Source: Paraphysomonas bandaiensis (Eukaryota; Chrysophyceae). From it: a stretch of DNA of 64,000 bases. The DNA lies in NCBI GenBank assembly GCA_965644295.1, contig CBFFRP010000036.1:62001-126000 (forward strand), in the 5' to 3' direction. Under the pieces are notes generated by a model. The model made no database searches and had not been told where the DNA came from. It worked only from the letters and a program-made list of their open reading frames with translations. Both the position numbers and the translations under genes were made by a program. Each line of letters begins with the position of its first letter. Position 1 is the stretch's first letter. Below, piece after piece: positions 21,601 to 34,300 of the stretch.

Positions 21601-23158
21601 TCTTGATTCCTCCAACAGCACAATTAAAGAGCCACAGACGCTGGCAGAAGCAAAGAAGACTCCACAGAGAACATACTGGATTGAAGCTACCAGGAAGGAG
21701 GTGCACAAGCTTGAACGAAGGACATGCTGGAAGATTGTCCGAAGGCCGAAACACCGAAAAATCATAAAATCTAAATTGGTCTTTAAAGTAAAGCGCGACC
21801 ATCTTGGAAAAATTAAGAAGTTCAAAGTTCGACTTGTGGCGAAAGGGTTTACTCAAGAACAAGGAGTCGACTATAATGAGACATTCTCCCCAGTAGCTAA
21901 AGGTGTATCATTTAGGCTAGCACTGGCACTGGCTCTGCGATACAATCTGCAACTCCGTCAACTCGATGTAGAAACGGCATTTCCGTATGCAGATCTGGAC
22001 GAAGACGTGTTTATGTCTCCACCTGCAGGAATAGATATTCCACAAGGCTGTTGTTTGAAGATTCTGAAGAGTTTGTATGGCCTAAAACAAGCGCCTCGAA
22101 ATTGGCATTCAATGCTGAAGGACAGTATAAAGGCGATGGGGTATAAACAATGTGTTCTTGACCCATGTTTATTTGTACTCAAGGGTACTGATGATAACCT
22201 ACATATGATACTTGTGTATGTAGATGATATCATTGTGCTCAGCTCTGACAGCCGTCATATTGAAGAAGTCATCAGCGCCTTTAAGACTCAATATGCCATG
22301 CAAGATATGGGGGACCTTAAGCATTATTTAGGTCTTACCATTGAGCGTCATAATGGCCAGATTAAGTTACATCAGTCTGCATATGCTAAAGATGTTGTGG
22401 CCAGATTCAATCACTTGTTGTCAGAAAAGAAGAGACGGTGCAAGGCAACCACACCTCTACCACCTGGCCTAAAGTTGTCCAAGGATGCAAAAGAGGAAGA
22501 AACTCGAAAACAGAGAGAATACGTTGATGCATTTCCCTATCAATCTGTTATTGGTGCCTTAATGTATTTGGCAGTGCATACTAGACCAGACATGGCATAT
22601 ACAGTAAATCTTCTCTCCCGGTTCACCACAAGACCCACGTACGCTGCATGTCAAGCTGCTCTGCATACTTTATTGTATTTAGAAAATACAGTTGATCAAG
22701 ATTGGGCCGGAGATCTGGATACATGCAGATCCACTACAGGGTATATCGTATATCTGTGGGGTGCTCCAATTGCATGGCAGTCCAGACTGCAGCCAACAGT
22801 GGCTACGTCGACTATGGAAGCTGAATATATGGCTGCATATGCTGCAATTCAGGAGATTGTATGGATACGAGGGGTGATGACAGAGCTCGGAATTCGTGGA
22901 TTTGAGCTCAGTAAGAATGCGTCTCCAACAATCTTGAATATGGACAGCAAGAGTGCGATTGATCTAGCTCAGAACCCGGTAAATCATAAACGTTCCAAGC
23001 ATATTCGGATCAAGTATCATTGGATTCGAGAGCAAGTGGGAGGCTGTATCGTCAGGCTGAATCATGTGCCAACGGCAGAGATGACAGCAGACGTGATGAC
23101 TAAAGCCTTGTCCGAGAAGCTGCACTATCAGCATGTGCACACTATGGTATCGCACTAA
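18698..23158 (+). CDS. copia Gag-Pol polyprotein, 1486 aa
   Basis: One frame covering Gag and Pol. Order: Gag with two CCHC knuckles, CNKCKKLGHFAREC (about residue 251) and CEICDIPGHQTKDC (about 299); protease LDSGCNKMI (about 379); integrase HHCC (HKRLGHVNYDKL ... CKCNTC, about 507-552) and the D,D,E core (ADTMEV about 583, HADGAGE about 647, SERTNR about 688); RT with KSLYGLKQAPRNW (about 1124) and YVDDI (about 1173); RNase H with DQDWAGD (about 1333), STMEAEY (about 1371) and MDSKSAIDL (about 1415). Before DQDWAGD, about 20 residues present in relatives are missing (LLYLENTVDQDWAGD), so RNase H may be impaired. The initiation codon overlaps the LTR/PBS junction. Confidence 0.95.
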   Translation: MVADGSFTNVASGSKVPPFEELNFKKFKKFFTSFLMRHNRAHLVLSKDKPRHIHDLDSTVPAGAHMTDAQKKRLRKAKKLWNTRNETAYSFLMEVCNAHPKAGTTAALYEGSTAKGLLQALEERFLNVEKNTVQAEVTKFNSMKITSSQSGAEFVDSVEAQAKILENLGREVTEDDKLTRLKEGLTDKRYSQLAHSLYTANDVTYARASSLIKGYENTSFGKHALQNSGEDSVNQAVDDSKWKEHKRKGRCNKCKKLGHFARECKTPEHVIKRMKGTRSQRKDRDHRNRGDNKTKLPVCEICDIPGHQTKDCFHLKTAKAAVVSSKRGRDSRRETAPYKNKKKPRVSVHDSEDEAGYESMICVEEEVNLAQSMSDVIYLDSGCNKMILTSKNHMTNLQRADRQMSTANKGKLSIHSVGDVGSFKKVYYAPEASKNLVDMKSITDRGCVVTFDNDEVVIRNKTTNKTLIRQRSVNGLYPVRLEDLLQLGEESSAALEEQGFDDQRILWHKRLGHVNYDKLTESDRRGLVDGINLDKKYFRKKHKKTICKCNTCMRSKLTRKNFRTPRQLMNLDNNPKERGVLSADTMEVLNTPSMEGYKHVLLFKHSDAKHVWAYGLKNKTGSEVLKCMKDMVETQLVKEGLQLRRYHADGAGELVGQHVRQYLRETTSTRTVQVTWTPRDTPEMNSLSERTNRTVKEMALAILLDSGMPSVFWFKAVLHAVYLINRLPTKTTKGYISPFEYITGTAPDVSDLKIWGCKAWAIVPKEQRRKEWKEKGKPGYYMGQCQQPVGHQIYIPDLNAIIVAVNAQFDESIPERSQEYFDEIDNLQIDTSETAESVNDYQYLVGLRHLDGHLCYVTTRVIERRGVIVAYRRLDMKGNTTEEQTPIHIKDVVKMTHSTKCQTDKFNSLRNELDQTCNDSDNEQRTPDRSNRGASSTGGADRNPRTEKRPRKKRHIVNVGVLGDVSLFLDSSNSTIKEPQTLAEAKKTPQRTYWIEATRKEVHKLERRTCWKIVRRPKHRKIIKSKLVFKVKRDHLGKIKKFKVRLVAKGFTQEQGVDYNETFSPVAKGVSFRLALALALRYNLQLRQLDVETAFPYADLDEDVFMSPPAGIDIPQGCCLKILKSLYGLKQAPRNWHSMLKDSIKAMGYKQCVLDPCLFVLKGTDDNLHMILVYVDDIIVLSSDSRHIEEVISAFKTQYAMQDMGDLKHYLGLTIERHNGQIKLHQSAYAKDVVARFNHLLSEKKRRCKATTPLPPGLKLSKDAKEEETRKQREYVDAFPYQSVIGALMYLAVHTRPDMAYTVNLLSRFTTRPTYAACQAALHTLLYLENTVDQDWAGDLDTCRSTTGYIVYLWGAPIAWQSRLQPTVATSTMEAEYMAAYAAIQEIVWIRGVMTELGIRGFELSKNASPTILNMDSKSAIDLAQNPVNHKRSKHIRIKYHWIREQVGGCIVRLNHVPTAEMTADVMTKALSEKLHYQHVHTMVSH
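18699..18714 (+). promoter_or_regulatory. tRNA primer-binding site of the middle copia element
   Basis: TGGTAGCGGATGG follows the LTR directly. TGG pairs with the CCA end of a tRNA, and TGGTAGC matches the complement of metazoan-type initiator tRNA-Met 3' ends (...GCTACCA). The site is simultaneously codons 1-6 of Gag (MVADGS). Confidence 0.65.
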
Positions 23159-23196
23159 GTAGACTTGCTCATCACAGTATATTCTGATATGTTCAT

Positions 23197-23206
23197 TGAG
23201 TGGGAG
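23197..23206 (+). other. Polypurine tract of the middle copia element
   Basis: A purine-rich run, TGAGTGGGAG, ends exactly at the 3' LTR start and fits the plus-strand priming site. Confidence 0.65.
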
Positions 23207-23513
23207 TATTGAACTACAACCAACTCCTACGTGCGTACTTGAAGTTTGGTAAAGTCAATCGCTAGTAGTTATCCTGTATTCTATGTAGCAATGAAATACA
23301 GAATATACATGACTACAGTATAGGAGTAGCTATTACAAGTATACAAAGAAACTGAAAATATAGTAGCTGTTAAAGATATGATTTGTAGAACAGAATGTTG
23401 ATGTTGGTGAATGACGTGGTTCCTAACTCACAGGGCTACAACATCATAAACTTACTATATCTCCTATAATATCAATCAGTCAATATTGCACTAACTAAAA
23501 GCGTAAATTAATA
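23207..23513 (+). repeat. 3' LTR of the middle Ty1/copia element
   Basis: 307 bp, no difference seen from the 5' LTR at 18392-18698. It is followed by the TSD AAAGT. Confidence 0.92.
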
Positions 23514-23518
23514 AAAGT

Positions 23519-25361
23519 AATTGTCGCAGTTACTTTCTTTAAACAAATTAAACTTGAATTATTGAAATGGTAACACCAGTATAAAAATCCTAATGTTAAA
23601 GAATCGTATACATATACATATCAGCTTGTGAGGCACTTCATATTACACTTACATATCTAAATATAGTTACATTATTAATATCATCGTATTATGAACCCTT
23701 ACAGATGCACCTCAATAGAATTGTCCTCGGAGATGTATAATAGTCAGAATGATATGGAGTGCACTACAGAATATATTGCACCAATTTTTACAAAGATTAA
23801 AGCCCGTCGTGCATTCTTTTATGTAAATAGAACTACAATCATTTATCTTCTGTTGATTCGACTTTTGATATATCGTCATAGAACTAAGCTGTGCATCTCA
23901 TACCAAAGCTGGCGTTGTCCCTCCTCTCCGCACCATTGTATTTATCATAGATATAGACGTGACGATGATCTGCGAGCATCAGCAAGGTAGCGCAATGATT
24001 TATTGTAATGATATTTGCAAGGATTCTGTATGCAAAAGAAATTTGTTGGCAATATAATTCTTGCCTACAAGGTGATGAGCAAATTGTAGCATAGCTAACC
24101 GACTCCTCTATTATTACACCATAAGAAGTTGATGCATCAAGATCGGAGAGTAATGGCCGTAACCATAAATCCTCTTTATATACACAAACGTAGAGTAACA
24201 GTAGTGTGCAACGATATTGCTGAGATATTACAGTATTGCGAATAAAAAAGGTGAAAGCTGTGGGTGAACGGAGAGTTAAATGACTACTAGGCGAATCACT
24301 CTATATGCCATCCAAATAGCATTGCAAACACTCCTGGGCATGCCAAACATAACTACACTTCATGTGACTTTCAGGTACCTGAAAATATGTCTGTTAGTAT
24401 TCCATGTCTATAGGTTCGACATGTTCGATGAATCATAAATCAAGTAGTCTAAAGGGAAAAGTAGAGCTTATCTAGTGCGGGGTTTTCCATGGTGACAATG
24501 TGGTCTCATTGACGCTTATAAAAATTTATAACACGCCTATCCTCCATAGATTTTAAAGCTGACTGTAATATACGTACCCACTATTGTGTGCACATGTACA
24601 TCATAAGTGTAACTATAAGTGCCACTACTTGGAGAAAACTAAACTAGATAGTATTAATGTGGTAAGACTGCACAGTATGTGATTTTGTGCTGTCATTGCC
24701 ATTCCCATGCATCCATGTATGCATGTATGCATGCACGTTGCCCCTGGTGCGGTCATTGACTGTTACTTATGGTTGGAATGAATGCTGTTTTTTGCATTTC
24801 GTCGTACAGCTGTTATAATAACTGGTGAAGGAAATATTAGATTTTTACATATAGAAACTTTCAATTTTTGTATAAAAATCATATGAATTCTCTATGCTTA
24901 CCAACCAGAATCGTAAGTTTTTATGCAGCAATTTATGTGATTTTTCCATATGAGAAGTGAGTTTCCTCATATGTATCGTACTCCATAGTCTTCCCTTGTA
25001 CGCTATGTACTACATGTACCACGTACGACAACTCGTATATCCAAGTGCACCTACACAATAATGTACCAGTGCGTATCCATGAAAATTTGACGACAGTCCA
25101 GGCCTATATATATACGTAAGTTTGTATATGGTTGTATATACCGCAAAACAAAGTAGTGGACATACATACATACGTACACATACATACATACATACATACA
25201 GATACTATCACCATATATATACATGGTAAACACCTCTCAATATCGTCTATTCCCCTCATATATATACAGTTATCATGAAGAATATAATTAAACTGTAAAT
25301 AACTGAACTTTTCTTATTCAAATAGTCATATCATATCCATCCATACGCGAATATTACAGAA
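23519..25361. other. 1.8-kb intergenic stretch
   Basis: AT-rich DNA upstream of the giant surface-protein gene; its promoter should be in the right part. A 99-codon open frame at 23691-23990 has no recognisable features. Short microsatellite-like tracts occur at 24710-24735 (ATGCATGT type) and 25160-25200 (TACA). Nothing else is supported. Confidence 0.5.
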
Positions 25362-28300
25362 ATGCTTTTACAATATTTAGTTATTTGTGTAATCAGTTTT
25401 GCTAATGGACAAACACCCACACAAGCCCCTACACACTTACCTACTCAATCACCAACATTTCATCCAACATCTGCACCAATTGAAGGTTTGATTGTTTATA
25501 TATATGGCTCTTATATATGATTTTATTATTACAGAGTGTGGTAATAGATCGACGGATGTTATTAATATGATATCAAAGACAGAGCAAGAGAATGTTTGGA
25601 TTGAAGGTGGTTTTACGACTGCAGGAGATCAGGATTGGGTTTCAGTATCTACTATTTTTGATACTTTTCAAAATGCAGTTGTATTCATTAGTCTTCCAGA
25701 GATTTCTGGTGAAACATCAAATGATGGGTACCCTGCCATTGCACGCGTGCGTAACGCAACAACTTCTGGGAGGATTAATTTCGAGTTCAAGTTATATCAA
25801 GCCAACGATAGTTACTGTTTGAAAACTTGGAGAGTCCCTGAACCGATATCTCCTGAAGTAAAGTTATCTTGGATAGTCGTCGAGCAGGGTGCATTCAATC
25901 TCACTGGTAGCTTTTTTATGATCGGAAAAGGACCGATTAATCGTGTTAGTTCGGCATCGTCTGACCAAGATAATTTTGTGACATTGGACTACCCAGTTGG
26001 TTGTGTGTCGACCAGTGAAAGGTGTGCATTTCCGCAAAGTGCTAAAGTTGGTATCATTCTTCAACTTCAAACTCTTGTGTATGACCGTTTATTGATTCCT
26101 CGTGGCTTCAATATTGCCAAACGGTTTGCAAGGATTGTATTGCAGCCGCATGACTCCATTGACGAAAGCTACTATGTGATGCCTAATCATGAGCAGCTCG
26201 CATTCATGGCTTTCGAAACTGGGTTCTTAATCAGCTGTGTTGAGCGTATGTCTTTCGAAACTCACTATTATACAGATGTTACAAACATTAAGCTGGACAT
26301 CGACTATGCTTTCACCTATGTTCTTCCTCCTGGAGTTTACGGCACGGTTAGTACATCCAGAAGTCTTGCGGATTCCACTGGATTGCGTGCTTTCGACCGC
26401 ACCGTAAGCGGATCCAGCATTATTACCCAGGAGGATCAGTGTTATGATGAGGAAACTGATCATACAACTGGGGAGGGAGTTTCAGTAATGATTGTAGGAG
26501 AACAGCAATTCGTGGTGTCTTGTACACTGTGTAAAGCGGTATTTACTCCTGATGTCACCAGCGCTCCAACCAGAGCTCCAACTAGAAACCCGACATTCAC
26601 ACCGACCTCTTCACCCACCTTTCTCCCAACTAAGGCACCTACATTTTCCCCAACGGTGTTACCCACACATGCGCCTACGTCCGCTCCTACCGTTGCCCCC
26701 ACAAACAACCCGACTGGTCTGCCGACAGGACTTCCTTCCAGTGTTCCAACCAAAACACCAACAGGACTCCCTTCCAGTGCTCCAACCAAAACACCAACAG
26801 GACTCCCTTCCAGTGCCCCAACTAGAACACCAACAGGACTCCCTTCCAGTGCCCCAACTAGTACACCAACAGGACTACCTTCCAGTGTTCCAACTAGTAA
26901 ACCAACAGGACTCCCTTCCAGTGTTCCAACTAGTGCACCAACAAGACTCCCTTCCAGTGTTCCAACTAGTAAACCAACAGGACTTCCTTCTAGCAGCCCT
27001 ACAGCAATACCTACTGGTGTTCCGACTGAAGCTCCGTCGAGCGTGCCCTCGGCACTGCCAAGTGCTGGCCCCACATCCGACCCTACGTTCTTTCCAACGC
27101 GTAGGCCGACCGCTGCACCAACTAGCGTTCCAACCTCGGCTCCTTCTTTGGCGCCATCATCATCAAGTCCAACACTGATACCCACTGCTGCGCCATCTAT
27201 TTGTACTGAAGTTTTTAATAGAAGCGCTGATGTGATAGATATGATATCTAAGAAAACACGGGAATCGGTTTGGATTGAGACTGGATTTTTTTCTGCTGAT
27301 GACCAAATATGGGTGTCGATTACGTCCACAGTGAGTACTTTTAGTTCCCCTGTTGTATTCGTCAGTCTTCCAGAAATCCCGGGCGATACTTCTAGTGAAG
27401 GAATTCCTTCCATTACACGCGTCAGAAATGTGCAACAAGTAAATGGTAATGTTGTATTTGAGGCGAAGTTATATCAAGCGAACGATAGCTTTTGCTCTAA
27501 GCAGTGGAGGGTACCTGAGCCGATTTCACCTCCAGTCAGTTTGGCATGGATGGTGGTAGAACAAGGTGCATTCAACCTCTCCAATCATTTTTTTATGATT
27601 GGAAGTGGGCCTATTACTCGTCAAAACGACGATGTGAAGGATCTATCCAATTTTGTAAGGTTTGACTATCCTGTGAATTGTGAGTCCTCCACAGTGAGTT
27701 GCGCGTTCCCGAATGGTGTGCAGATCGGGATTGTTTTACAGCTTCAAACTCTAGTATACGACAGGCTGATAATACCTCGAGGTTATTCTATCCAACGACG
27801 GCACTCCAAAATTGTACTTCAGCCCCACGACTCGAGTGACTCAAGCTATTATGTGATGACAACCCCTGAAACTCTCGCGTACATGGCCTTTGAAACGGGG
27901 GTTGCGATCAGTTGTGTAGAGAGAATGACTTTTGAGACAATTAGGTGGGGTTCCGTCACACATATTAAACAGGATTTCGAGTATACCTATTCGTACGATG
28001 TTCCTCCTGGAGTGTACGGGACCATCGGAACGTCAACAAGTCTTGCTGATAGTACAGGTCTTAGAGTATTTTCGAGAACAATCGACGGGGCTAGTATAAT
28101 AACCCAAGAAGATCAGTGTGTCGACGAAGAAACGACACACACAACTGGGGAAACGGTCTATGCAATGGTTGTTGGTCAGCAGAGTACGCGTTCTTCTTGT
28201 ACCATTTGCAGTGCTGTATATAATGGGGAGTCGACTTCAAACGGTCCCAGTCATTCCCCAACGAAAAGTCCAACTCGAAACCCCACTGTTTCACCAACCC

Positions 28301-31300
28301 GTCGTCCGACATCCCAACCAACGCGAAACCCGACTTCATCACCTACCCGTCGACCAACATCTTCTCCAACGAGAAGCCCCACTCGAAAGCCGACAGCCCA
28401 ACCTACGTCATCGCCAACCCGCTTGCCGACGTCTTTTCCGACGAGACCACCCACAGGTTTGCCGACGTCACAGCCTGCTGTTGTGCCAACCCACTTACCT
28501 ACATCCCCACCCTCGCGTTCTCCAACAGTTGTGCCGACATCTGCTCCCACTGTTAGCCCTTCCTTTGTCCCAACCAACTCACCAATCCTATGTCCTACGA
28601 CGAAACCTACAAGTGTACCTACCATTGCACTAACGGATTCACCAACTTTCAGCCACACAGTTTCGCCGAGCCTATCTCCAACGCAATTCCCAACAAACGC
28701 ACCGACTGCATTCCCTTCCACAGAGCCAACAGTTGTACCAACATCTTCACCATCGTTTTCACCAACTTTTGTTCCCACTACTTCACCAACCCATGTACCG
28801 ACAACGAAACCCAGCGTTTCGCCCACTACTGCACCAACAGCCTCATCAACTGTATCTCATCATCCAACAGTTGCCCCTACTCCTTGTCGGGAAGTTACGA
28901 ACTCTACGACTGATGTTATTGATATGTTTACTGGTCTTCCATTTACTGATTTCTGGATGGAAGGGGGATTTACTACTGCTGGCGACCAGGAATGGGTTAC
29001 TATATCAACGATACTGGATTCGTTTAAGGACGCTGTAGTATTTGTTAGTCTTCCCGAGATTCCTGGTTCCACCTCAGATGATGGATATGCTGCAATAGCC
29101 CGTGTGCGCAACGTAGTAAATACAGGGAGGGTATCTTTCGATACCAAACTTTATCAGGCGAATGACAGCTACTGTTCGAAGGAATGGCGTATTCCTGTGC
29201 CTATTAGTGGTATAAGCTTGTCTTGGTTGGTTGTTGAGAACGGTGCATTCAATATGAGTGGCCAGTATTTTATGATTGGAAATGGTGCAATAACACGGCA
29301 GAACAGTGATCCAACTGATTCATCTAACTTTCCTCGTTTCGATTACGCGTATGGTTGTGGATCTTCGACGGAACGCTGTGCATTCAACGAGGGTACCGAT
29401 GTTGGAATAATTATGCAGCTACAAACGGTAGTGTATGATCGATTGCTTATACCTCGTGGGTTTAATGTGAAACTTCGGTTTGCGAGAATTGTTTTACAGC
29501 CCCATGATTCCAGCGACCCTAGTTATTACGAGATGCATGATCCCGAGACTATCGCATATATGGCGTTTAGTACTGGTTTAGATGTGAGCTGTGTGGAGGG
29601 ATTGACCTTTGAAACTCGGTTGTATGAATCCGTGACGAATATCAAACGTGATATCGATTTCCGGTATACATATGTTCTTCCTCCAGGCATATACGGTTCG
29701 TTGGGTACGTCGATCAGTTTGGCTGATTCTACCGGTCTCCGCGCTTTTGATCGCACGGTAACCGGTGCTAGTATTATCACACAAGAAGACCAGTGCGTGG
29801 ATGCTGAGACAGATCATACCACTGGTGAGACGGTATTCACATTGGTCGTTGGTGAACAGAATACTGAGGCTTCGTGTGTCGTATGTAAGGCATTGTTTAC
29901 TCCTGAGATCAATCGAGATCCTACGGCTAATCCTACTATAATTCCGACTCAGATACCGACGTCTAGTCCAACACTACATCCAACTTCTGTTCCAACAGTG
30001 CTCCCAACTTCTGTTCCAACACTACATCCAACTTCTGTTCCAACACTACATCCAACTTTTGTTCCAACAGTGCTCCCAACTTCTGTTCCAACACTACATC
30101 CAACTTCTGTTCCAACATTGTTGCCGACTGGGTCTCCATCTTTGAGCCCTGTATCCTCTCCAACAGTATTACCCACGGCTAGTGATTATGCGATGTCTTG
30201 TGTCTCCGATTGTCCTGATATTAGCATTGAGAATAATGAGACGTGTTTGTATGTGGCATTAACTGATACATTTGGTGATGGCTGGGGTGAGTCTGTGAAT
30301 TTTACGTACACGAGATTTTTAGGTGGTCAGGAACTAGATGCGCAAGCTTTTTCTCTAAATTGTGAGTGTCCGAGAGTAGTAGGTTGCGTACCAGCTCTTG
30401 ATTCATCTGCTGAGCAGCTACATGTATTTTCAATGGTCACTGATACTGTTCCTGATTACTTTTGGGAAATTCAATGGTCAGTTCAGCTTGTTGAGAATGG
30501 TGATTTTGGAAAGACGTATTACGGAGGATTTAATACAACTGCTACTTTTGATTATGCATCCTCTAGTAGTCAATTCAGCTTGTTGCACTCAGAGAATCTT
30601 TGGTCATATCCTGAAAGCTGTTCCTTCGATAAGTATGACATGTCCGATGATTTGACAGCAGATTTTATTTTGAATTTGTATGGGGGAAATGGAAGTCGGT
30701 TCTACAGCAATGCAGACGAAGAGATGGCCTATTTGAGCTCTGCATATTACATTACCCCTGCTGATGACAGAAGTATGTTGAATGGTTTCAGTTGGGCAGC
30801 GTGTGAGCTGAATTCTTCATATACGAGTCTCGAATGTTTGGAGAACGGAACATACATATTCCGAACTACAGGTGTATGTGATAGGAGTGCTGATAATTAT
30901 ACTTGGTCATTTTGCGGAGAATCGGGAGGGCCTCAAGTACAGTTGGAATTTTCTGTTGTTAACGGTGATTGCATTGCTGGAGAGAAGCAATCTTTTAGTG
31001 AGGTTTGTGGAGAATCTTTTGTGCCTAGTGGGCTACCTTCTCATATTCCCACAAATTCGCCGAGCCTATCTCCAACGCAGTTCCCAACAAATGCACCGAC
31101 TGCGTTCCCTTCCACAGAGCCAACAATTGTACCCACCAATGCACCAACTGCATTCCCTTCCACAGAGCCAACAGTTGTACCAACATCTTCACCATCGTTT
31201 TCACCAACTTTAGTTCCCACTACTTCACCAACCCATGTACCGACAACGAAACCCAGCGTTTCGCCCACTACTGTACCTACAAGTGCCCCAACCCATGAAC

Positions 31301-34300
31301 CGACAACAGAACCCAGTGTTGTTCCAACGAGAACGCCAACGCATGTACCGACAACGAAACCCAGCGTTTCGCCTACTACTGCACCAACAGCCTCATCAAC
31401 TGTATCTCATCATCCAACAGTTGCCCCTACTCCTTGTCGGGAAGTTACGAACTCTACGACTGATGTTATTGATATGTTTACTGGTCTTCCATTTACTGAT
31501 TTCTGGATGGAAGGTGGATTTACTACTGCTGGCGACCAGGAATGGGTTACTATATCAACGATACTGGATTCGTTTAAGGACGCTGTAGTATTTGTTAGTC
31601 TTCCCGAGATTCCTGGTTCCACCTCAGATGATGGATATGCTGCAATAGCCCGTGTGCGCAACGTAGTAAATACAGGGAGGGTATCTTTCGATACCAAACT
31701 TTATCAGGCGAATGACAGCTACTGTTCGAAGGAATGGCGTATTCCTGTGCCTATTAGTGGTATAAGCTTGTCTTGGTTGGTTGTTGAGAACGGTGCATTC
31801 AATATGAGTGGCCAGTATTTTATGATTGGAAATGGTGCAATAACACGGCAGAACAGTGATCCAACTGATTCATCTAACTTTCCTCGTTTCGATTACGCGT
31901 ATGGTTGTGGATCTTCGACGGAACGCTGTGCATTCAACGAGGGTACCGATGTTGGAATAATTATGCAGCTACAAACGGTAGTGTATGATCGATTGCTTAT
32001 ACCTCGTGGGTTTAATGTGAAACTTCGGTTTGCGAGAATTGTTTTACAGCCCCATGATTCCAGCGACCCTAGTTATTACGAGATGCATGATCCCGAGACT
32101 ATCGCATATATGGCGTTTAGTACTGGTTTAGATGTGAGCTGTGTGGAGGGATTGACCTTTGAAACTCGGTTGTATGAATCCGTGACGAATATCAAACGTG
32201 ATATCGATTTCCGGTATACGTATGTTCTTCCTCCGGGCATATACGGTTCGTTAGGTACGTCGATCAGTTTGGCTGATTCTACCGGTCTCCGCGCTTTTGA
32301 TCGCACGGTAACCGGTGCTAGTATTATCACACAAGAAGACCAGTGCGTGGATGCTGAGACAGATCATACCACTGGTGAGACGGTATTCACATTGGTCGTT
32401 GGTGAACAGAATACTGAGGCTTCGTGTGTCGTATGTAAGGCATTGTTTACTCCTGAGATCAATCGAGATCCTACGGCTAATCCTACTATAATGCCGACTC
32501 AGATACCGACGTCTAGTCCAACACTACATCCAACTTCTGTTCCAACAGTGCTCCCAACTTCTGTTCCAACACTACATCCAACTTTTGTTCCAACAGTGCT
32601 CCCAACTTCTGTTCCAACACTACATCCAACTTCTGTTCCAACATTGTTGCCGACTGGGTCTCCATCTTTGAGCCCTGTATCCAATCCAACAGTATTACCC
32701 ACGGCTAGTGATTATGCGATGTCTTGTGTCTCCGATTGTCCTGATATTAGCATTGAGAATAATGAGACGTGTTTGTATGTGGCATTAACTGATACATTTG
32801 GTGATGGCTGGGGTGAGTCTGTGAATTTTACGTACACGAGATTTTTAGGTGGTCAGGAACTAGATGCGCAAGCTTTTTCTCTAAATTGTGAGTGTCCGAG
32901 AGTAGTAGGTTGCGTACCAGCTCTTGATTCATCTGCTGAGCAGCTACATGTATTTTCAATGGTCACTGATACTGTTCCTGATTACTTTTGGGAAATTCAA
33001 TGGTCAGTTCAGCTTGTTGAGAATGGTGATTTTGGAAAGACGTATTACGGAGGATTTAATACAACTGCTACTTTTGATTATGCATCCTCTAGTAGTCAAT
33101 TCAGCTTGTTGCACTCAGAGAATCTTTGGTCATATCCTGAAAGCTGTTCCTTCGATAAGTATGACATGTCCGATGATTTGACAGCAGATTTTATTTTGAA
33201 TTTGTATGGGGGAAATGGAAGTCGGTTCTACAGCAATGCAGACGAAGAGATGGCCTATTTGAGCTCTGCATATTACATTACCCCTGCTGATGACAGAAGT
33301 ATGTTGAATGGTTTCAGTTGGGCAGCGTGTGAGCTGAATTCTTCATATACGAGTCTCGAATGTTTGGAGAACGGAACATACATATTCCGAACTACAGGTG
33401 TATGTGATAGGAGTGCTGATAATTATACTTGGTCATTTTGCGGAGAATCGGGAGGGCCTCAAGTACAGTTGGAATTTTCTGTTGTTAACGGTGATTGCAT
33501 TGCTGGAGAGAAGCAATCTTTTAGTGAGGTTTGTGGAGAATCTTTTGTGCCTAGTGGGCTACCTTCTCATATTCCCACAAATTCGCCGAGCCTATCTCCA
33601 ACGCAGTTCCCAACAAATGCACCGACTGCGTTCCCTTCCACAGAGCCAACAATTGTACCCACCAATGCACCAACTGCATTCCCTTCCACAGAGCCAACAG
33701 TTGTACCAACATCTTCACCATCGTTTTCACCAACTTTAGTTCCCACTACTTCACCAACCCATGTACCGACAACGAAACCTAGCGTTTCGCCTACTACTGC
33801 ACCAACAGCCTCATCAACTGTATCTCATCATCCAACAGTTGCCCCTACTCCTTGTCGGGAAGTTACGAACTCTACGACTGATGTTATTGATATGTTTACT
33901 GGTCTTCCATTTACTGATTTCTGGATGGAAGGTGGATTTACTACTGCTGGCGACCAGGAATGGGTTACTATATCAACGATACTGGATTCGTTTAAGGACG
34001 CTGTAGTATTTGTTAGTCTTCCCGAGATTCCTGGTTCCACCTCAGATGATGGATATGCTGCAATAGCCCGTGTGCGCAACGTAGTAAATACAGGGAGGGT
34101 ATCTTTCGATACCAAACTTTATCAGGCGAATGACAGCTACTGTTCGAAGGAATGGCGTATTCCTGTGCCTATTAGTGGTATAAGCTTGTCTTGGTTGGTT
34201 GTTGAGAACGGTGCATTCAATATGAGTGGCCAGTATTTTATGATTGGAAATGGTGCAATAACACGGCAGAACAGTGATCCAACTGATTCATCTAACTTTC

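Larger units (their letters stand above)
18392..23513 (+). mobile_element. Ty1/copia LTR retrotransposon, structurally complete
   Basis: 5.1-kb element: identical 307-bp LTRs, TSD AAAGT, PBS, one uninterrupted gag-pol frame and a polypurine tract (GAGTGGGAG) abutting the 3' LTR. The identical LTRs indicate a very recent insertion. It belongs to a different copia lineage from the other two elements in the window: DSG protease, KSLYGLKQAP motif and unrelated LTRs. Confidence 0.93.

Noticed and set aside
23691-23990. 99-codon open frame between the copia element and the giant gene
   Set aside because: No homology wording, no domain and mixed composition; compatible with chance in this DNA.
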